Positions 8,329 through 17,298 of a stretch of DNA of 64,000 nucleotides are shown piece after piece. Source of the stretch: an uncultured Lachnospiraceae bacterium. Lineage in GTDB: Bacteria; Bacillota; Clostridia; Lachnospirales; Lachnospiraceae. Each line of letters opens with the position of its first letter. Position 1 is the first letter of the stretch. The DNA lies in NCBI GenBank assembly GCA_910579505.1, contig CAJTTZ010000003.1:186001-250000 (forward strand). The letters are read 5' to 3'. The notes beneath the pieces were generated by a model. That model saw nothing but the letters and a program-made list of their open reading frames with translations. It was not told the DNA's origin and searched no databases. A program made the position numbers and the translations under genes.

Positions 8329-9211
8329 GCAGAAGACGAGAAACTTATATAAAGCCGGCTGGGTCAGGGTGGACGGCGAAGAGAAATGTGTGATAGACAG
8401 CAACAGTCTCGTTGCGGAACGTATTGAGGAATGGGAGAACATCCGCCGTGCGAACGCGGCCGCGATGCCTTCCTTTGACGAGGACGCAGAGGCGGGGGAG
8501 CCGGAGTTTGTGAGCGGTATCGAGGGCGAGGAACTGGACGCCCTCTTTGCTGACGGCGAAGGCGGCGGCAATGTGATTAAGGCTGCCGATACGGCAGGGC
8601 CAAATCTGGAAGAGATTGAGGCGCAGGCGCAGAGCATGCTCGCGGAGGCGCAGTTTAAGGCGAGCCAGATGCTGGAGGACGCCCGCCGGGAGAGCGATAT
8701 CCTTCGCGCCAATGCCGTCGAGGAAGGTACGAGGCAGGGTTACGACGAAGGCTATGCCCGGGGTATGGCTGAGACGGACGGCATGAAACAGGAACTGGCG
8801 GAGCGGAAGAGACAGCTTGAGGCGCAGTTCGACGAACTTTTAGAAGACCTTGAGCCAAGGTTCGTGAACACCATCACCGATATTTACAGTCATATTTTCG
8901 GTGTGGATCTGATGGATAACAGGGATATACTCGTACATCTGGTTGATTCCACCCTGCGGAAAGTGGAGAGCAGCAGAACATTTATCGTGCACGTGTCGGC
9001 GGAGGATTACCCTTACGTCAATATGCAGAAGCAGACTCTCGTGGAAGGCGCTGTCGCGGGCAGGGGACTGATTGAGATTATAGAGGATATTGCCCTGGGC
9101 AAGGGAGACTGCCTGATTGAGACAGACGGCGGCATTTTTGACTGCGGCGTAGGCACGCAGCTCGAGGAGCTTACGAAAAAATTACAGGTGCTATCCTATG
9201 AAAAGGTTTAA
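8321..9211 (+). CDS. fliH: Flagellar export ATPase regulator FliH
   Basis: FliH is the stator of the FliI export ATPase and tethers it to the C ring. I choose TTG 8321 as start because GGAGGTGA (8305-8312) lies eight bases upstream and this gives a short overlap with fliG; earlier in-frame starts would run inside the fliG tail. The 296-residue product has an acidic low-complexity N-terminal third, an Ala/Glu coiled coil with the small-residue glycine pattern EGTRQGYDEGYARGMAETDG typical of FliH, and a C-terminal FliH/V-ATPase-E-like domain. Identification rests on these features and position. Confidence 0.88.
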   Translation: MFKQKTRNLYKAGWVRVDGEEKCVIDSNSLVAERIEEWENIRRANAAAMPSFDEDAEAGEPEFVSGIEGEELDALFADGEGGGNVIKAADTAGPNLEEIEAQAQSMLAEAQFKASQMLEDARRESDILRANAVEEGTRQGYDEGYARGMAETDGMKQELAERKRQLEAQFDELLEDLEPRFVNTITDIYSHIFGVDLMDNRDILVHLVDSTLRKVESSRTFIVHVSAEDYPYVNMQKQTLVEGAVAGRGLIEIIEDIALGKGDCLIETDGGIFDCGVGTQLEELTKKLQVLSYEKV

Positions 9212-9235
9212 AACTGCGGCAGAAAGAAGCGTCGG

Positions 9236-10561
9236 ATGAATACAGCAATTAATTTCTTTAAATACAGCAGCATAAAGGATGATACCTTTTTTAAGAAAAA
9301 GGGTAGGGTGGAAAATGTTGTCGGGCTTACCATCGAGTCGGCAGGGCCGGAGGCAAAGCTCGGGGATCTGTGTGTGATTTATCCCGTGGGGGATGAATAT
9401 CCGCCGATCACGGCCGAGGTGGTAGGGTTTAAGGACAGACGGACGCTCCTGATGCCATGTGACAATACTGAGGGAATCGGGCTGGGGTGTATCGTGGAGA
9501 ATACGGGTAATCCCCTGACGGTGCCGGTGAGCGACGACCTTTTGGGAAAGGTGCTGGACGGTCTTGGCAGGATCGACGGCGAGTATATGCCGGGCGTGCC
9601 CTACAGCGTGGAGGCGCAGCCGCCGGACGCCATGAGCAGAAAGATTATAGCCGATGTGCTGCCGCTTGGCGTGAAGGCAATAGACGGTCTGATGACCGTG
9701 GGAAAGGGGCAGCGTATCGGCATTTTTGCAGGCTCCGGCGTGGGAAAATCCACACTGATGGGCATGTTTGCACGGAATACGAAGGCGGATATCAATGTGA
9801 TTGCCCTGATCGGCGAGCGGGGCAGGGAGGTACGCGAGTTCGTGGAGAGAGACCTCGGCGAGGAGGGTATGCGCCGTTCCGTGGTGGTGGTTGCCACTTC
9901 GGACAAATCGGCTCTTGAGAGAAACAAGGCGGCGAAAACTGCCTGCGCGATCGCGGAATATTTCAGGGATCAGGGTAAGGACGTACTTTTAATGATGGAT
10001 TCCCTGACCCGTTTTTCCATGGCACAGAGGGAAATCGGGCTGGCGAGCGGGGAACCGCCTGTATCGAGAGGTTATCCGCCCAGCGTTTACTCGGAGATGC
10101 CGCGGCTTTTAGAGCGGGCGGGATGTGCGGCGGTCGGCTCCATTACCGGGCTGTATACGGTGCTGGTGGACGGCGACGACATGAATGAGCCGATCACGGA
10201 TACGGCGAGAAGTATTCTGGACGGCCACATCATGTTAAACAGAAAGCTGGCGCATCAGAACCATTATCCGGCAATAGACGTGCTGCAGAGCATTTCCAGA
10301 TGTATGAGCCAGATTGTGGATAAGGAGCATAAAATGCTTGCGGGCAAGCTGAAAAACGTGCTTGCCACATACAATGAGGCGGAGGATCTGATTAATATCG
10401 GCGCTTATAAGAGCGGCAGCAACAAAAACATTGATTATGCCATTGAGAAGATCGAGGCAGTAAACGAGTTCCTGATGCAGGATGTGGATTCGAAATATGA
10501 TTATGAGGAAGCCGTTGGCATGCTGCGGGAGCTTTTTGCGGAAGTAGAGGCAGAAGCATAG
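9236..10561 (+). CDS. fliI: Flagellum-specific ATPase FliI
   Basis: Hexameric ATPase of the flagellar type III export machine, homologous to F1-beta. The 441 residues include Walker A GIFAGSGVGKSTLM (about 165-178), GERGREVREFVERDLG, Walker B LLMMDSLTRFSMAQREIGLA and the EPPVSRGYPPSVYSEMPRLL loop. Starts ATG 9236. It is preceded by fliH and followed by an unusually structured 158-base spacer before fliJ. Confidence 0.97.
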   Translation: MNTAINFFKYSSIKDDTFFKKKGRVENVVGLTIESAGPEAKLGDLCVIYPVGDEYPPITAEVVGFKDRRTLLMPCDNTEGIGLGCIVENTGNPLTVPVSDDLLGKVLDGLGRIDGEYMPGVPYSVEAQPPDAMSRKIIADVLPLGVKAIDGLMTVGKGQRIGIFAGSGVGKSTLMGMFARNTKADINVIALIGERGREVREFVERDLGEEGMRRSVVVVATSDKSALERNKAAKTACAIAEYFRDQGKDVLLMMDSLTRFSMAQREIGLASGEPPVSRGYPPSVYSEMPRLLERAGCAAVGSITGLYTVLVDGDDMNEPITDTARSILDGHIMLNRKLAHQNHYPAIDVLQSISRCMSQIVDKEHKMLAGKLKNVLATYNEAEDLINIGAYKSGSNKNIDYAIEKIEAVNEFLMQDVDSKYDYEEAVGMLRELFAEVEAEA

Positions 10562-10570
10562 TTCAGCGCA

Positions 10571-10697
10571 GGACTTTGCACTTGCTGCAAAGTCCGTGGG
10601 AATGCGTAGACTGAGCCAAGTGGGAAGCTGCCCCTCGCCGCAGGCGACTTGGAATGGGCAGATTCCGTAACAGGGATGCCGCAGGCGAAACTGTTAC
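10571..10697 (+). repeat. Hairpin-rich spacer between fliI and fliJ
   Basis: GGACTTTGCA (10571-10580) and TGCAAAGTCC (10586-10595) form a perfect 10-bp stem with a 5-base loop. Further inverted pairs are CCAAGT/ACTTGG (10616-10621, 10647-10652), CTGCCC/GGGCAG (10628-10633, 10656-10661) and GTAACAG/CTGTTAC (10667-10673, 10691-10697). GCCGCAGGCGA occurs twice as a direct repeat (10637-10647 and 10678-10688). There is no U-tract, hence no terminator call. Confidence 0.6.
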
Positions 10698-10719
10698 GAG
10701 AAGGAATAGGTGACCTGCC

Positions 10720-11184
10720 ATGGCGAAATTCAGGTACAGGATGCAGAGCATTCTGGATATCAAGTATCAGCTTGAAACGCAGGCGAAGATAGAGGTCGGC
10801 AAGGCGCAGATGCGGTTGAATGAGGAGCAGGAGAAACTGCAGGGGCTGATCGACCGAAAAGCAGCTTACCTTGAGGAAGGCAGGCGGATGCGAAAGAAGG
10901 CTCTCAGTGTGAACGATCTGCGGGATAACCGCAACGCCGTGCTCATTATGGATGAACTGATCGCGGTGCAGGAGTTCGAGGTGCTGAAAGCCGAGGAAGT
11001 GGTGGAAAAAGCACGGGCGAAGCTGACAGAGATCATGCAGGAGCGGAAAATGCATGAAAAACTCAAAGAGAAAGCCCTGCTTCAATTTTTAGAAGAAGAG
11101 AAAGCGGCCGAGGCCAAGGTGGTGGACGAACTGACGAGTTACACCTACGGGCAGCGTGGAAAGGAAAACGGGAATGGCAGCTGA
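10720..11184 (+). CDS. fliJ: Flagellar export chaperone FliJ
   Basis: FliJ is the coiled-coil stalk of the FliI ATPase and escorts export chaperones. The 154-residue product begins MAKFRYRMQSILDIKYQLET, as the family does, and is almost entirely charged heptad helix (EVGKAQMRLNEEQEKLQGLI ... AEEVVEKARAKLTEIMQERK). ATG 10720 is preceded by GAAGGAATAGGTG. The end overlaps the next gene by 11 bases. Confidence 0.9.
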   Translation: MAKFRYRMQSILDIKYQLETQAKIEVGKAQMRLNEEQEKLQGLIDRKAAYLEEGRRMRKKALSVNDLRDNRNAVLIMDELIAVQEFEVLKAEEVVEKARAKLTEIMQERKMHEKLKEKALLQFLEEEKAAEAKVVDELTSYTYGQRGKENGNGS

Positions 11185-12061
11185 AGCGATGAATGCGGGT
11201 ATGGAACCCCCCATTGATAAAAAAGCGGAGAAAAAGAGATTAAAGGACGAGCGCAATAAGATCAAGGCGGATCGGAAGGCGCAGAAGAAGGAAGCGAAAC
11301 AGCGCGCCAAGGAGATTTCGGAGCAGGAGGCAAAGCTGACCGAGGATGAGGAGGCAGGCGGCGTTTCCGTATTTTTGGTAACGGTTGTTATCGTTATCAT
11401 CTGGGTGGCGATCCTGTGCCTGCTGATCAAGCTGGACGTGGGCGGTTTCGGTTCCGGCGTGCTCGCGCCGATACTGAAGGATGTGCCGGTGGTCAATAAG
11501 ATTTTACCGGCGGACTCGACTGTCACCACAGATGACGAGGAGTCCTACGGCGGGTATACCAGCCTGCAGGAGGCTGTTGACTATATCAAAGAACTGGAAC
11601 TGCAGCTGGAGGACGCCCAGGCGGCGAGCAGCGTGGATTCCAAGGAACTTGAGGAACTTCGTGCAGAGAATGAGAGACTGCAGACTTTTGAGGACGCCCA
11701 GGTAGAGTTTGAACGCATCAAGACAGAGTTTTATGAGGAAGTGATCTATGCCGAGAACGGACCGGGGGCAGAGGAGTACCAGAAGTATTATCAGACCATG
11801 GACCCGACTACGGCGGAATATCTGTATAAGCAGGTGGTGCAGCAGATAGAGGCAGACCAGGAGATTAAGGATTATGCCCAGGCTTACGCGGAGATGAAGC
11901 CCAAGGCTGCCGCTGCTATTTTTGAGGAAATGACCGATGATCTGGATCTGGCGGCTAAGATACTGGACCAGATGAGCGCAGAAGACCGCGGCAACATTCT
12001 TGGGGCGATGGACGCCGAGGTTGCGGCGAGACTGACCCGGATCATGGATCCCGACGACTGA
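11174..12061 (+). CDS. ylxF: YlxF/MotE-like flagellar protein with MgtE-N-type domain
   Basis: The 295-residue protein has a very basic N-terminus (Lys/Glu rich, residues 10-60), one membrane segment (about 69-93: FLVTVVIVIIWVAILCLL), a coiled coil (about 130-185) and a C-terminal domain of the MgtE N-terminal type (MKPKAAAAIFEEMTDDLDLA ... ILGAMDAEVAARLTRIMDPD). This layout and the position between fliJ and fliK match B. subtilis YlxF and the MotE family. Known MotE is a motor/periplasmic chaperone in alphaproteobacteria; the role here is inferred. ATG 11174 has AAAGGA upstream and overlaps fliJ. Confidence 0.82.
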   Translation: MAAEAMNAGMEPPIDKKAEKKRLKDERNKIKADRKAQKKEAKQRAKEISEQEAKLTEDEEAGGVSVFLVTVVIVIIWVAILCLLIKLDVGGFGSGVLAPILKDVPVVNKILPADSTVTTDDEESYGGYTSLQEAVDYIKELELQLEDAQAASSVDSKELEELRAENERLQTFEDAQVEFERIKTEFYEEVIYAENGPGAEEYQKYYQTMDPTTAEYLYKQVVQQIEADQEIKDYAQAYAEMKPKAAAAIFEEMTDDLDLAAKILDQMSAEDRGNILGAMDAEVAARLTRIMDPDD

Positions 12062-12114
12062 TTTTTTGTCACAATCTTTTGGAAACCGCTTTATTGACAG
12101 CGGGAGAATGCCGA

Positions 12115-12228
12115 TATATACCATGTAGCGGGTTATCCGTTACATGTGTTATATATGCGGAGGAATGCAAAAAGGCAGATGAATGTTTCATAGCCTGCAT
12201 TCCACGCGGCGGACAGGGAACCTGTCCG
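12115..12228 (+). repeat. Three consecutive hairpins in the ylxF-fliK spacer
   Basis: TATATA.CATGTA (12115-12127) can pair with TACATG...TATATA (12141-12155). GGAATGCA (12162-12169) pairs with TGCATTCC (12196-12203). CGGACAGG (12210-12217) pairs perfectly with CCTGTCCG (12221-12228) around GAA. None has a U-tract. The whole 217-base spacer contains no gene that I can support. Confidence 0.55.
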
Positions 12229-12278
12229 ATTACAGTTTAAGTACCTTGAAAATTTAAGAAAGGAGGAAAGAGCAAGGA

Positions 12279-13793
12279 ATGACGGTAAACAATGTAAAAT
12301 CCCTGTCGCCCTACGGGACAGTGCAGGGGAGTCAGACATCTGTGAAGCCGGAGGAAGTCGTGCAGGAGCGTTTTGATAAGCTTATGAATAAAATGAGCGA
12401 TCAGCTTACCGGGATGCAGAAGGCACAGGCAGGCAATGCGGCGGCAGCCACAGCGCCGAAGCAGACGATTGTGGAGACACAGCCGAAGGATGTGACCAGG
12501 CAGGAAAGCGCAGACAAGACGGCGGATGCGCCAAAGCCAAAGGACACGGATGCATCTGCGGAAGATGCGAAGAGCGCCGTGGGGCAGGATGGCAATGAGA
12601 ACAGGACGACCGAGGCGAAGGATGTGCAGACACAGGATGCCGAGACGCAGGAGACTGTGGAGGAGGCAGCCGAAGAGCTCGTCAGTGAGATTGTCGATGT
12701 GATGGACATTCCGCTTGAAAAGGTGGAAGAAGCCATGGAAGTTTTGGGACTGACAGCGGTAGATCTCTTTGATCCGGCGAATCTGAAACAGCTGTTACTT
12801 AATTTGACAGACAATACGGATGAGCTGGCTCTGGTAACAGACGAAGCGCTTTACGGCAATTTACAGGAACTTTTCCAGACGGTGAATGAGACTCTTGCGA
12901 CGTTACAGGAGGAACTGGGACTGAGCGCCGAGGAGCTTAACGCCCTGCTGACGCAGATTGGCGCGGAGGAGGAAGCGCCTGTAGAGACAGAAGAACCCAT
13001 ACTTACCATGCCGGGAACAGAGGAACCTGAGGTAAGCGTGGAGGGCATGAAGGACTATGCGGTATCCGTACAGAAGGATGGCGGCACCGTACAGATCAAG
13101 GTGACGGTTGACGATGCAAGCGGCGAGAAACATGTCAGCGAGCAGGTTACGGACACCGAAAAGCCTGAGACGACACCTGTTTTGAAGAAAGAGGAGACGG
13201 CTGACTCAGGGAATAAGGGAGAGGAGCACGCGGCGGGCAACAATGCGGGCAGCGCTTTCTTACAGAACCTGACGGGGCGCATGGAAGATGTGGAAGCGCC
13301 GGCGGAGCGGCCGGTATACACACAGCCCGAGACGAATCAGATCATGGATCAGATCGTGGAGTACATGAAGGTTAACATCAAACCCGAGATGCAGGAGATG
13401 GAGATGCAGTTACATCCCGCAAGTCTGGGTACGGTACATGTGCAGATCGCGGCGAAGGACGGCGTTATCACGGCACAGTTTGCGGCACAGAACGAGACGG
13501 TGAAAGCAGTTTTGGAAACCCAGATGATCCAGCTTAAGGAACAGTTTGAGGAGCAGGGCATCAAGGTGGAGGCTGTGGAAGTCACAATTGCGAACCACGC
13601 TTACGGCGAACAGTTCGGCGGTGAGCAGGAAGCGCAGGACCGAAACGGCGGGAATGCGAAGAAGGGCTCAAGAAGGATCAACTTAAACCTCGACGAGATG
13701 GAGGAGGAAGGTCTTGAGGAACTCGACGACTCGGAGCGGATCGCGGTGGAAATGATGCAGGCAAACGGCAATACGGTAGATTATACCGCATAA
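12279..13793 (+). CDS. fliK: Flagellar hook-length control protein FliK
   Basis: FliK is the exported ruler that sets hook length and switches FlhB to filament substrates. The 504 residues show a long acidic Ala/Thr/Glu-rich low-complexity ruler region (about 40-340) and a C-terminal Flg_hook domain (about 370-440: MQLHPASLGTVHVQIAAKDG, VITAQFAAQNETVKAVLETQ) with an acidic tail. ATG 12279 follows AAAGGAGGAAAG. Position after the ylxF-like gene and before flgD is canonical. Confidence 0.92.
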   Translation: MTVNNVKSLSPYGTVQGSQTSVKPEEVVQERFDKLMNKMSDQLTGMQKAQAGNAAAATAPKQTIVETQPKDVTRQESADKTADAPKPKDTDASAEDAKSAVGQDGNENRTTEAKDVQTQDAETQETVEEAAEELVSEIVDVMDIPLEKVEEAMEVLGLTAVDLFDPANLKQLLLNLTDNTDELALVTDEALYGNLQELFQTVNETLATLQEELGLSAEELNALLTQIGAEEEAPVETEEPILTMPGTEEPEVSVEGMKDYAVSVQKDGGTVQIKVTVDDASGEKHVSEQVTDTEKPETTPVLKKEETADSGNKGEEHAAGNNAGSAFLQNLTGRMEDVEAPAERPVYTQPETNQIMDQIVEYMKVNIKPEMQEMEMQLHPASLGTVHVQIAAKDGVITAQFAAQNETVKAVLETQMIQLKEQFEEQGIKVEAVEVTIANHAYGEQFGGEQEAQDRNGGNAKKGSRRINLNLDEMEEEGLEELDDSERIAVEMMQANGNTVDYTA

Positions 13794-13877
13794 CGTGTGG
13801 TATAGGTCGAAGCATTTGCTGCTGAGACCGTAAGAACACTGCGAGAGAATTGAGCAGTTTATGAAAGGAGTGGAAGA

Positions 13878-14570
13878 ATGGGAGCAGTACAGAAAGTAGA
13901 AGACGGTAAGTTCGTGGAATCCAATTCCGCAGCGTCTCTGGCACATAAAAACACGCAGAGCAGCAACACACTTGATAAGGATGCCTTTTTACAGCTTCTC
14001 GTGGCGCAGATGAAGTACCAGGATCCGCTTGAGCCCACCTCCAACACAGAGTATATTTCACAGTATGCGACTTTCTCAGAACTGGAGCAGATGCAGAACA
14101 TGAGCGCATCCATGGATCTTTTCCGGGCGTCGGCTCTTGTAGGTCAGACTGTACTCTTAAATGTCAGGGACAGTCAGGGCAGAGTTACCCAGATACAGGG
14201 TCCCGTGGACTTTGTTACTTATGAGAAAAATAAAGCATATCTCTCAATCCGCGGAGAACTCTATTCGATGGACGATCTGGCAACAGTAGCTGATCCTACC
14301 TATCTGGAGGCATACAAGCTGGCGGCAGACTGGCTGAACATTTTAAACAAGCTTCCTGCTATTGAAAATCTGTCACTTGCCGACAGGGAAAAGGTAGAAG
14401 AGCTGAAAGAGATGTATGATAAGATGACTGACTACCAGAAGGAATTCCTTACGGATGAAGAAGTGGATACCATGAAGAAGTATGTGAAGAAGATGGAAGA
14501 CATGGTGGCGTCCGCTGAGGCAGACAAAGACGACGGCGGCGATGATGACGACGGCGGTGATGATGAGTAG
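13878..14570 (+). CDS. flgD: Flagellar hook capping protein FlgD with an added helical C-terminal module
   Basis: FlgD caps the growing hook. Residues 20-85 or so carry the family core (FLQLLVAQMKYQDPLEPTSN, TFSELEQMQNMSAS) and about 90-140 a shortened Tudor-like segment. After that, the usual FlgD Ig-like domain is not evident. Instead residues 142-215 form a helical stretch with the pattern MYDKMTDYQKEFLTDEEV, reminiscent of the YDxLTxxQK helical repeats of Firmicute surface proteins, ending in a run of Asp and Gly (DDGGDDDDGGDDE). Start ATG 13878 has AAAGGAG upstream. Core identity is secure; the C-terminal reading is inference. Confidence 0.92.
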   Translation: MGAVQKVEDGKFVESNSAASLAHKNTQSSNTLDKDAFLQLLVAQMKYQDPLEPTSNTEYISQYATFSELEQMQNMSASMDLFRASALVGQTVLLNVRDSQGRVTQIQGPVDFVTYEKNKAYLSIRGELYSMDDLATVADPTYLEAYKLAADWLNILNKLPAIENLSLADREKVEELKEMYDKMTDYQKEFLTDEEVDTMKKYVKKMEDMVASAEADKDDGGDDDDGGDDE

Positions 14571-14606
14571 GCCGCTTGGAGGCGATGATCTCAGGGAGGA
14601 GACAGT

Positions 14607-15011
14607 ATGAAGATTCAAGGCAGTTCTTTCCCTTCGATAGAGCAGCTTCAGGATCAATATTTAAAGACAGGCAGATCCAGGGACGGAGTGCCTGCACCGG
14701 GAGGCATAAGCTTTCAGGATATTCTGTCAAAGAAGACGGACGGGATGGAGGAGTCCTTAGAAGTCAGATTCTCCAAGCATGCGGCAAACCGCCTGACAGA
14801 CAGAAATATTGAGCTGACCGAGGAACAGGTGGAACGCCTGAACCTGGGAGCGGCAAAAGCCTCGGAGAAGGGGATAAAGGAATCATTGGTCATGGTAGAT
14901 TCCCTCGCTTTTATCGTGAGTGTACCGAATCAGACGGTCATCACGGCGATGGATCAGACAGAAGCCGATGAAAACGTATTTACTAACATAGACGGAGCGG
15001 TCATTATATAA
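14607..15011 (+). CDS. Flagellar operon protein of the TIGR02530 type
   Basis: A 134-residue protein between flgD and flgE. It contains the family hallmark FSKHAANRLTDRNIELTEEQ, then GAAKASEKGIKESLVMVDSL and FIVSVPNQTVITAMD. This small family (Flagellar_put) is found in Firmicute flg operons at this position; its biochemical role is unknown. No signal or membrane segment is visible. Start ATG 14607 follows GGGAGGAGACAGT. Confidence 0.88.
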   Translation: MKIQGSSFPSIEQLQDQYLKTGRSRDGVPAPGGISFQDILSKKTDGMEESLEVRFSKHAANRLTDRNIELTEEQVERLNLGAAKASEKGIKESLVMVDSLAFIVSVPNQTVITAMDQTEADENVFTNIDGAVII

Positions 15012-15094
15012 GCCGGACCTTACAGGAGGCTTACCGTCCTCGACTGACAGAGAGGACAGACGGTTCCATACAAGTTTAAGGAGGTCATTTCACT

Positions 15095-17206
15095 ATGATG
15101 AGATCACTTTTTTCTGGCGTGTCGGGCCTTAAGACCCACCAGACCAGAATGGACGTTATCGGTAACAACATTGCAAACGTAAACACAACTGCATACAAGG
15201 CACAGAACATGGTTTTCAGCGATCTGCTCTACCAGCAGACACAGGCGGCGTCAGGTGCCAATATAGCCACTGGCCGCGGCGGTATCAACGCGAGACAGAT
15301 CGGTCTCGGCTCCAAGACGGCGGCGATCAATACCGCTATCACGAGACAGGGTTCCGCCCAGTCCACGAATAACCCCTGGGACGTGATGATTTCAGGCGAG
15401 TCCTTCTTCATCGTAAACAGCGGTTCCCAGAATTTCTTTACGAGAGACGGTTCCTTCACGATTGACGGCGCGGGCAACCTCGTTATGGCAAGCACCGGCT
15501 ACCGCGTGATGGGCTGGCAGGTAGACCCGGATACCGGCGAGATCCTCTCCGGTCCCGTGGAGGCGCTTCAGGTAATGAATGCCGAAAACTTAAAGTCAGA
15601 CCCGGAAGCTACCAGCCTGGGAATTATGTCTGGTATTCTGGATAAGAACTGTACCGACGTCCACAGCAAGGCCGGCCTGGTGAGAACACTGCAGTTCTTT
15701 GATGCGAGAGGCTACGTGTACACGGCGAAGTTCAGCATCCACGCGCTGAGCAAAGACGGACAGTATTATGTGGAGCTCGAGGATATCACGGACAGTAACG
15801 GCGAGTCCCTTGTGAAATACTATAACCTTGAAAATATCAACCAGATCGCAAACTTTGGTTCCGGCGGCAACATTACGGAGACCAAGGTTTACCAGACACC
15901 CGACAATGTGACGTATACGGATTCCAAGGCGCAGCCGGCAACGCAGACAGATCCGGCTAAGTTCCTGGTAGATTACACGTACGGTGAAATCCTTGAGGGC
16001 TTTTCCAACAGCCCGATGATGGGTATTGCGGGCAGCAGCGCGAAGGTGGAGACCATCAAGGGTGCGGCAGTTACGGATGGTGCAGCCCTTGCGGCAGGCG
16101 AAGAGGTAGTGATGGGCGGCGAGGTGAAGCTGGATAAGGATACCCTGCAGTCCGAGTACGGATTGATTTATGACGGAGGAAAATATTACTATAAAAAGGA
16201 TGACGGCACCAGAGTCGAGCTGACCACCACGAGCTATGACGACTGGGGAACGGTTCTGAGTAAACTGAGCGGCGACGTCGACGCGGCGGCGACAGCGAAG
16301 GTGGAGATTGACCAGAGCCTTCCGCTTACCATTGATGACAATGGCATTGTGACGCTGAAGTTTAAGGCGACGTTTAAGGCAGCCCAGGATATACCGGCGG
16401 GTACGGTCTATAACGACAAGACTGGGCAGTTTGCCGCCACTCTGGATTATTATCCCGGTATGCCTGAGGAAGAAATGGCTACTGTCCTGGAGAAGGCTTA
16501 CGGGCTGAAGAGTGCGGACAATACGAAATATACGGTCAACTATATCTCACCCAACGGCTTTGCCAGCGTGACGAAGAATGAGTCCTACGGCGGCAATATG
16601 CTCGTGTTCGATACAAAGACCGGTAAGTTCTCCTATGTGGGAAATCCGGATCAGGATGCGGTGACGCTGGACTTCGCGGGCGCTGCGACGGATTTGACGG
16701 GCGAGAATGTGGACCTGGGTCATTTCCACGACATTTCGATTGACTTCTCGACGATTACGAACGTCAACAACGGCAAGACGTCCACCGTCGGATTTGACAA
16801 CGGCGACGGCAGCTCCAACAACCTCGGAAGCGGCCGCAAGCCCGGCGCGCTGATCGGTGTGGAGATCGGTCAGGACGGTAAGATCAGGGCGTCCTACGAC
16901 AACGGTCTCAGCAAGCTTTTAGGCCAGATCGCGGTGACAAAATTTGCCAATGCGGGAGGTCTTGCAAAAGCCGGAAACAACCTCTACTCCACGACCTTAA
17001 ACTCCGGCGAGTTTGACGGCGTAGGTATTGACATTACTTCTGACGGCGAGGGTTCCATGGAATCCGGCGTGCTGGAGATGAGTAACGTGGATCTGGCGGG
17101 CGAGTTCACCGAAATGATCACGACACAGCGTGGTTTCCAGGCAAACAGCCGTATTATCACCACTTCCGACACCATGCTGGAAGAACTTGTAAACCTCAAG
17201 AGATGA
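15095..17206 (+). CDS. flgE: Flagellar hook protein FlgE, enlarged
   Basis: Hook subunit. N-terminus MRSLFSGVSGLKTHQTRMDV and IGNNIANVNTTAYK is the classic rod/hook motif; the C-terminus (MSNVDLAGEFTEMITTQRGF, QANSRIITTSDTMLEELVNL) is the matching D0 helix. At 703 residues it is much longer than the roughly 260-430 residues of common FlgE. Most of the extra length lies between about 320 and 540, a variable surface-exposed region with repeated beta-type segments (for example GGKYYYKKDDGTRVEL). Start: ATG 15095 or 15098 after TTTAAGGAGG. The unit ends 15 bases later in a terminator. Confidence 0.95.
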   Translation: MMRSLFSGVSGLKTHQTRMDVIGNNIANVNTTAYKAQNMVFSDLLYQQTQAASGANIATGRGGINARQIGLGSKTAAINTAITRQGSAQSTNNPWDVMISGESFFIVNSGSQNFFTRDGSFTIDGAGNLVMASTGYRVMGWQVDPDTGEILSGPVEALQVMNAENLKSDPEATSLGIMSGILDKNCTDVHSKAGLVRTLQFFDARGYVYTAKFSIHALSKDGQYYVELEDITDSNGESLVKYYNLENINQIANFGSGGNITETKVYQTPDNVTYTDSKAQPATQTDPAKFLVDYTYGEILEGFSNSPMMGIAGSSAKVETIKGAAVTDGAALAAGEEVVMGGEVKLDKDTLQSEYGLIYDGGKYYYKKDDGTRVELTTTSYDDWGTVLSKLSGDVDAAATAKVEIDQSLPLTIDDNGIVTLKFKATFKAAQDIPAGTVYNDKTGQFAATLDYYPGMPEEEMATVLEKAYGLKSADNTKYTVNYISPNGFASVTKNESYGGNMLVFDTKTGKFSYVGNPDQDAVTLDFAGAATDLTGENVDLGHFHDISIDFSTITNVNNGKTSTVGFDNGDGSSNNLGSGRKPGALIGVEIGQDGKIRASYDNGLSKLLGQIAVTKFANAGGLAKAGNNLYSTTLNSGEFDGVGIDITSDGEGSMESGVLEMSNVDLAGEFTEMITTQRGFQANSRIITTSDTMLEELVNLKR

Positions 17207-17220
17207 TTGCTTAAAAGAAT

Positions 17221-17263
17221 AAGGGGACTTCTGCGCGGTATCCCGCGCAAAGGTCCCTTTTTT
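17221..17263 (+). terminator. Intrinsic terminator after flgE
   Basis: AGGGGAC..TGCGCGG (from 17222) pairs with CCGCGCA.AGGTCCCTT (to about 17259), followed directly by a run of seven Ts. It closes the flgB-flgE unit and precedes a separate promoter for flbD. Confidence 0.85.
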
Positions 17264-17298
17264 AATGTGCAGGGGGCACAGATTGGTAAAATTTCTTT

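Noticed and set aside
10562..10719. CRISPR array or transposon remnant
   Set aside because: Only two short direct repeats, no regular spacers, no transposase fragment and no target-site duplication seen.
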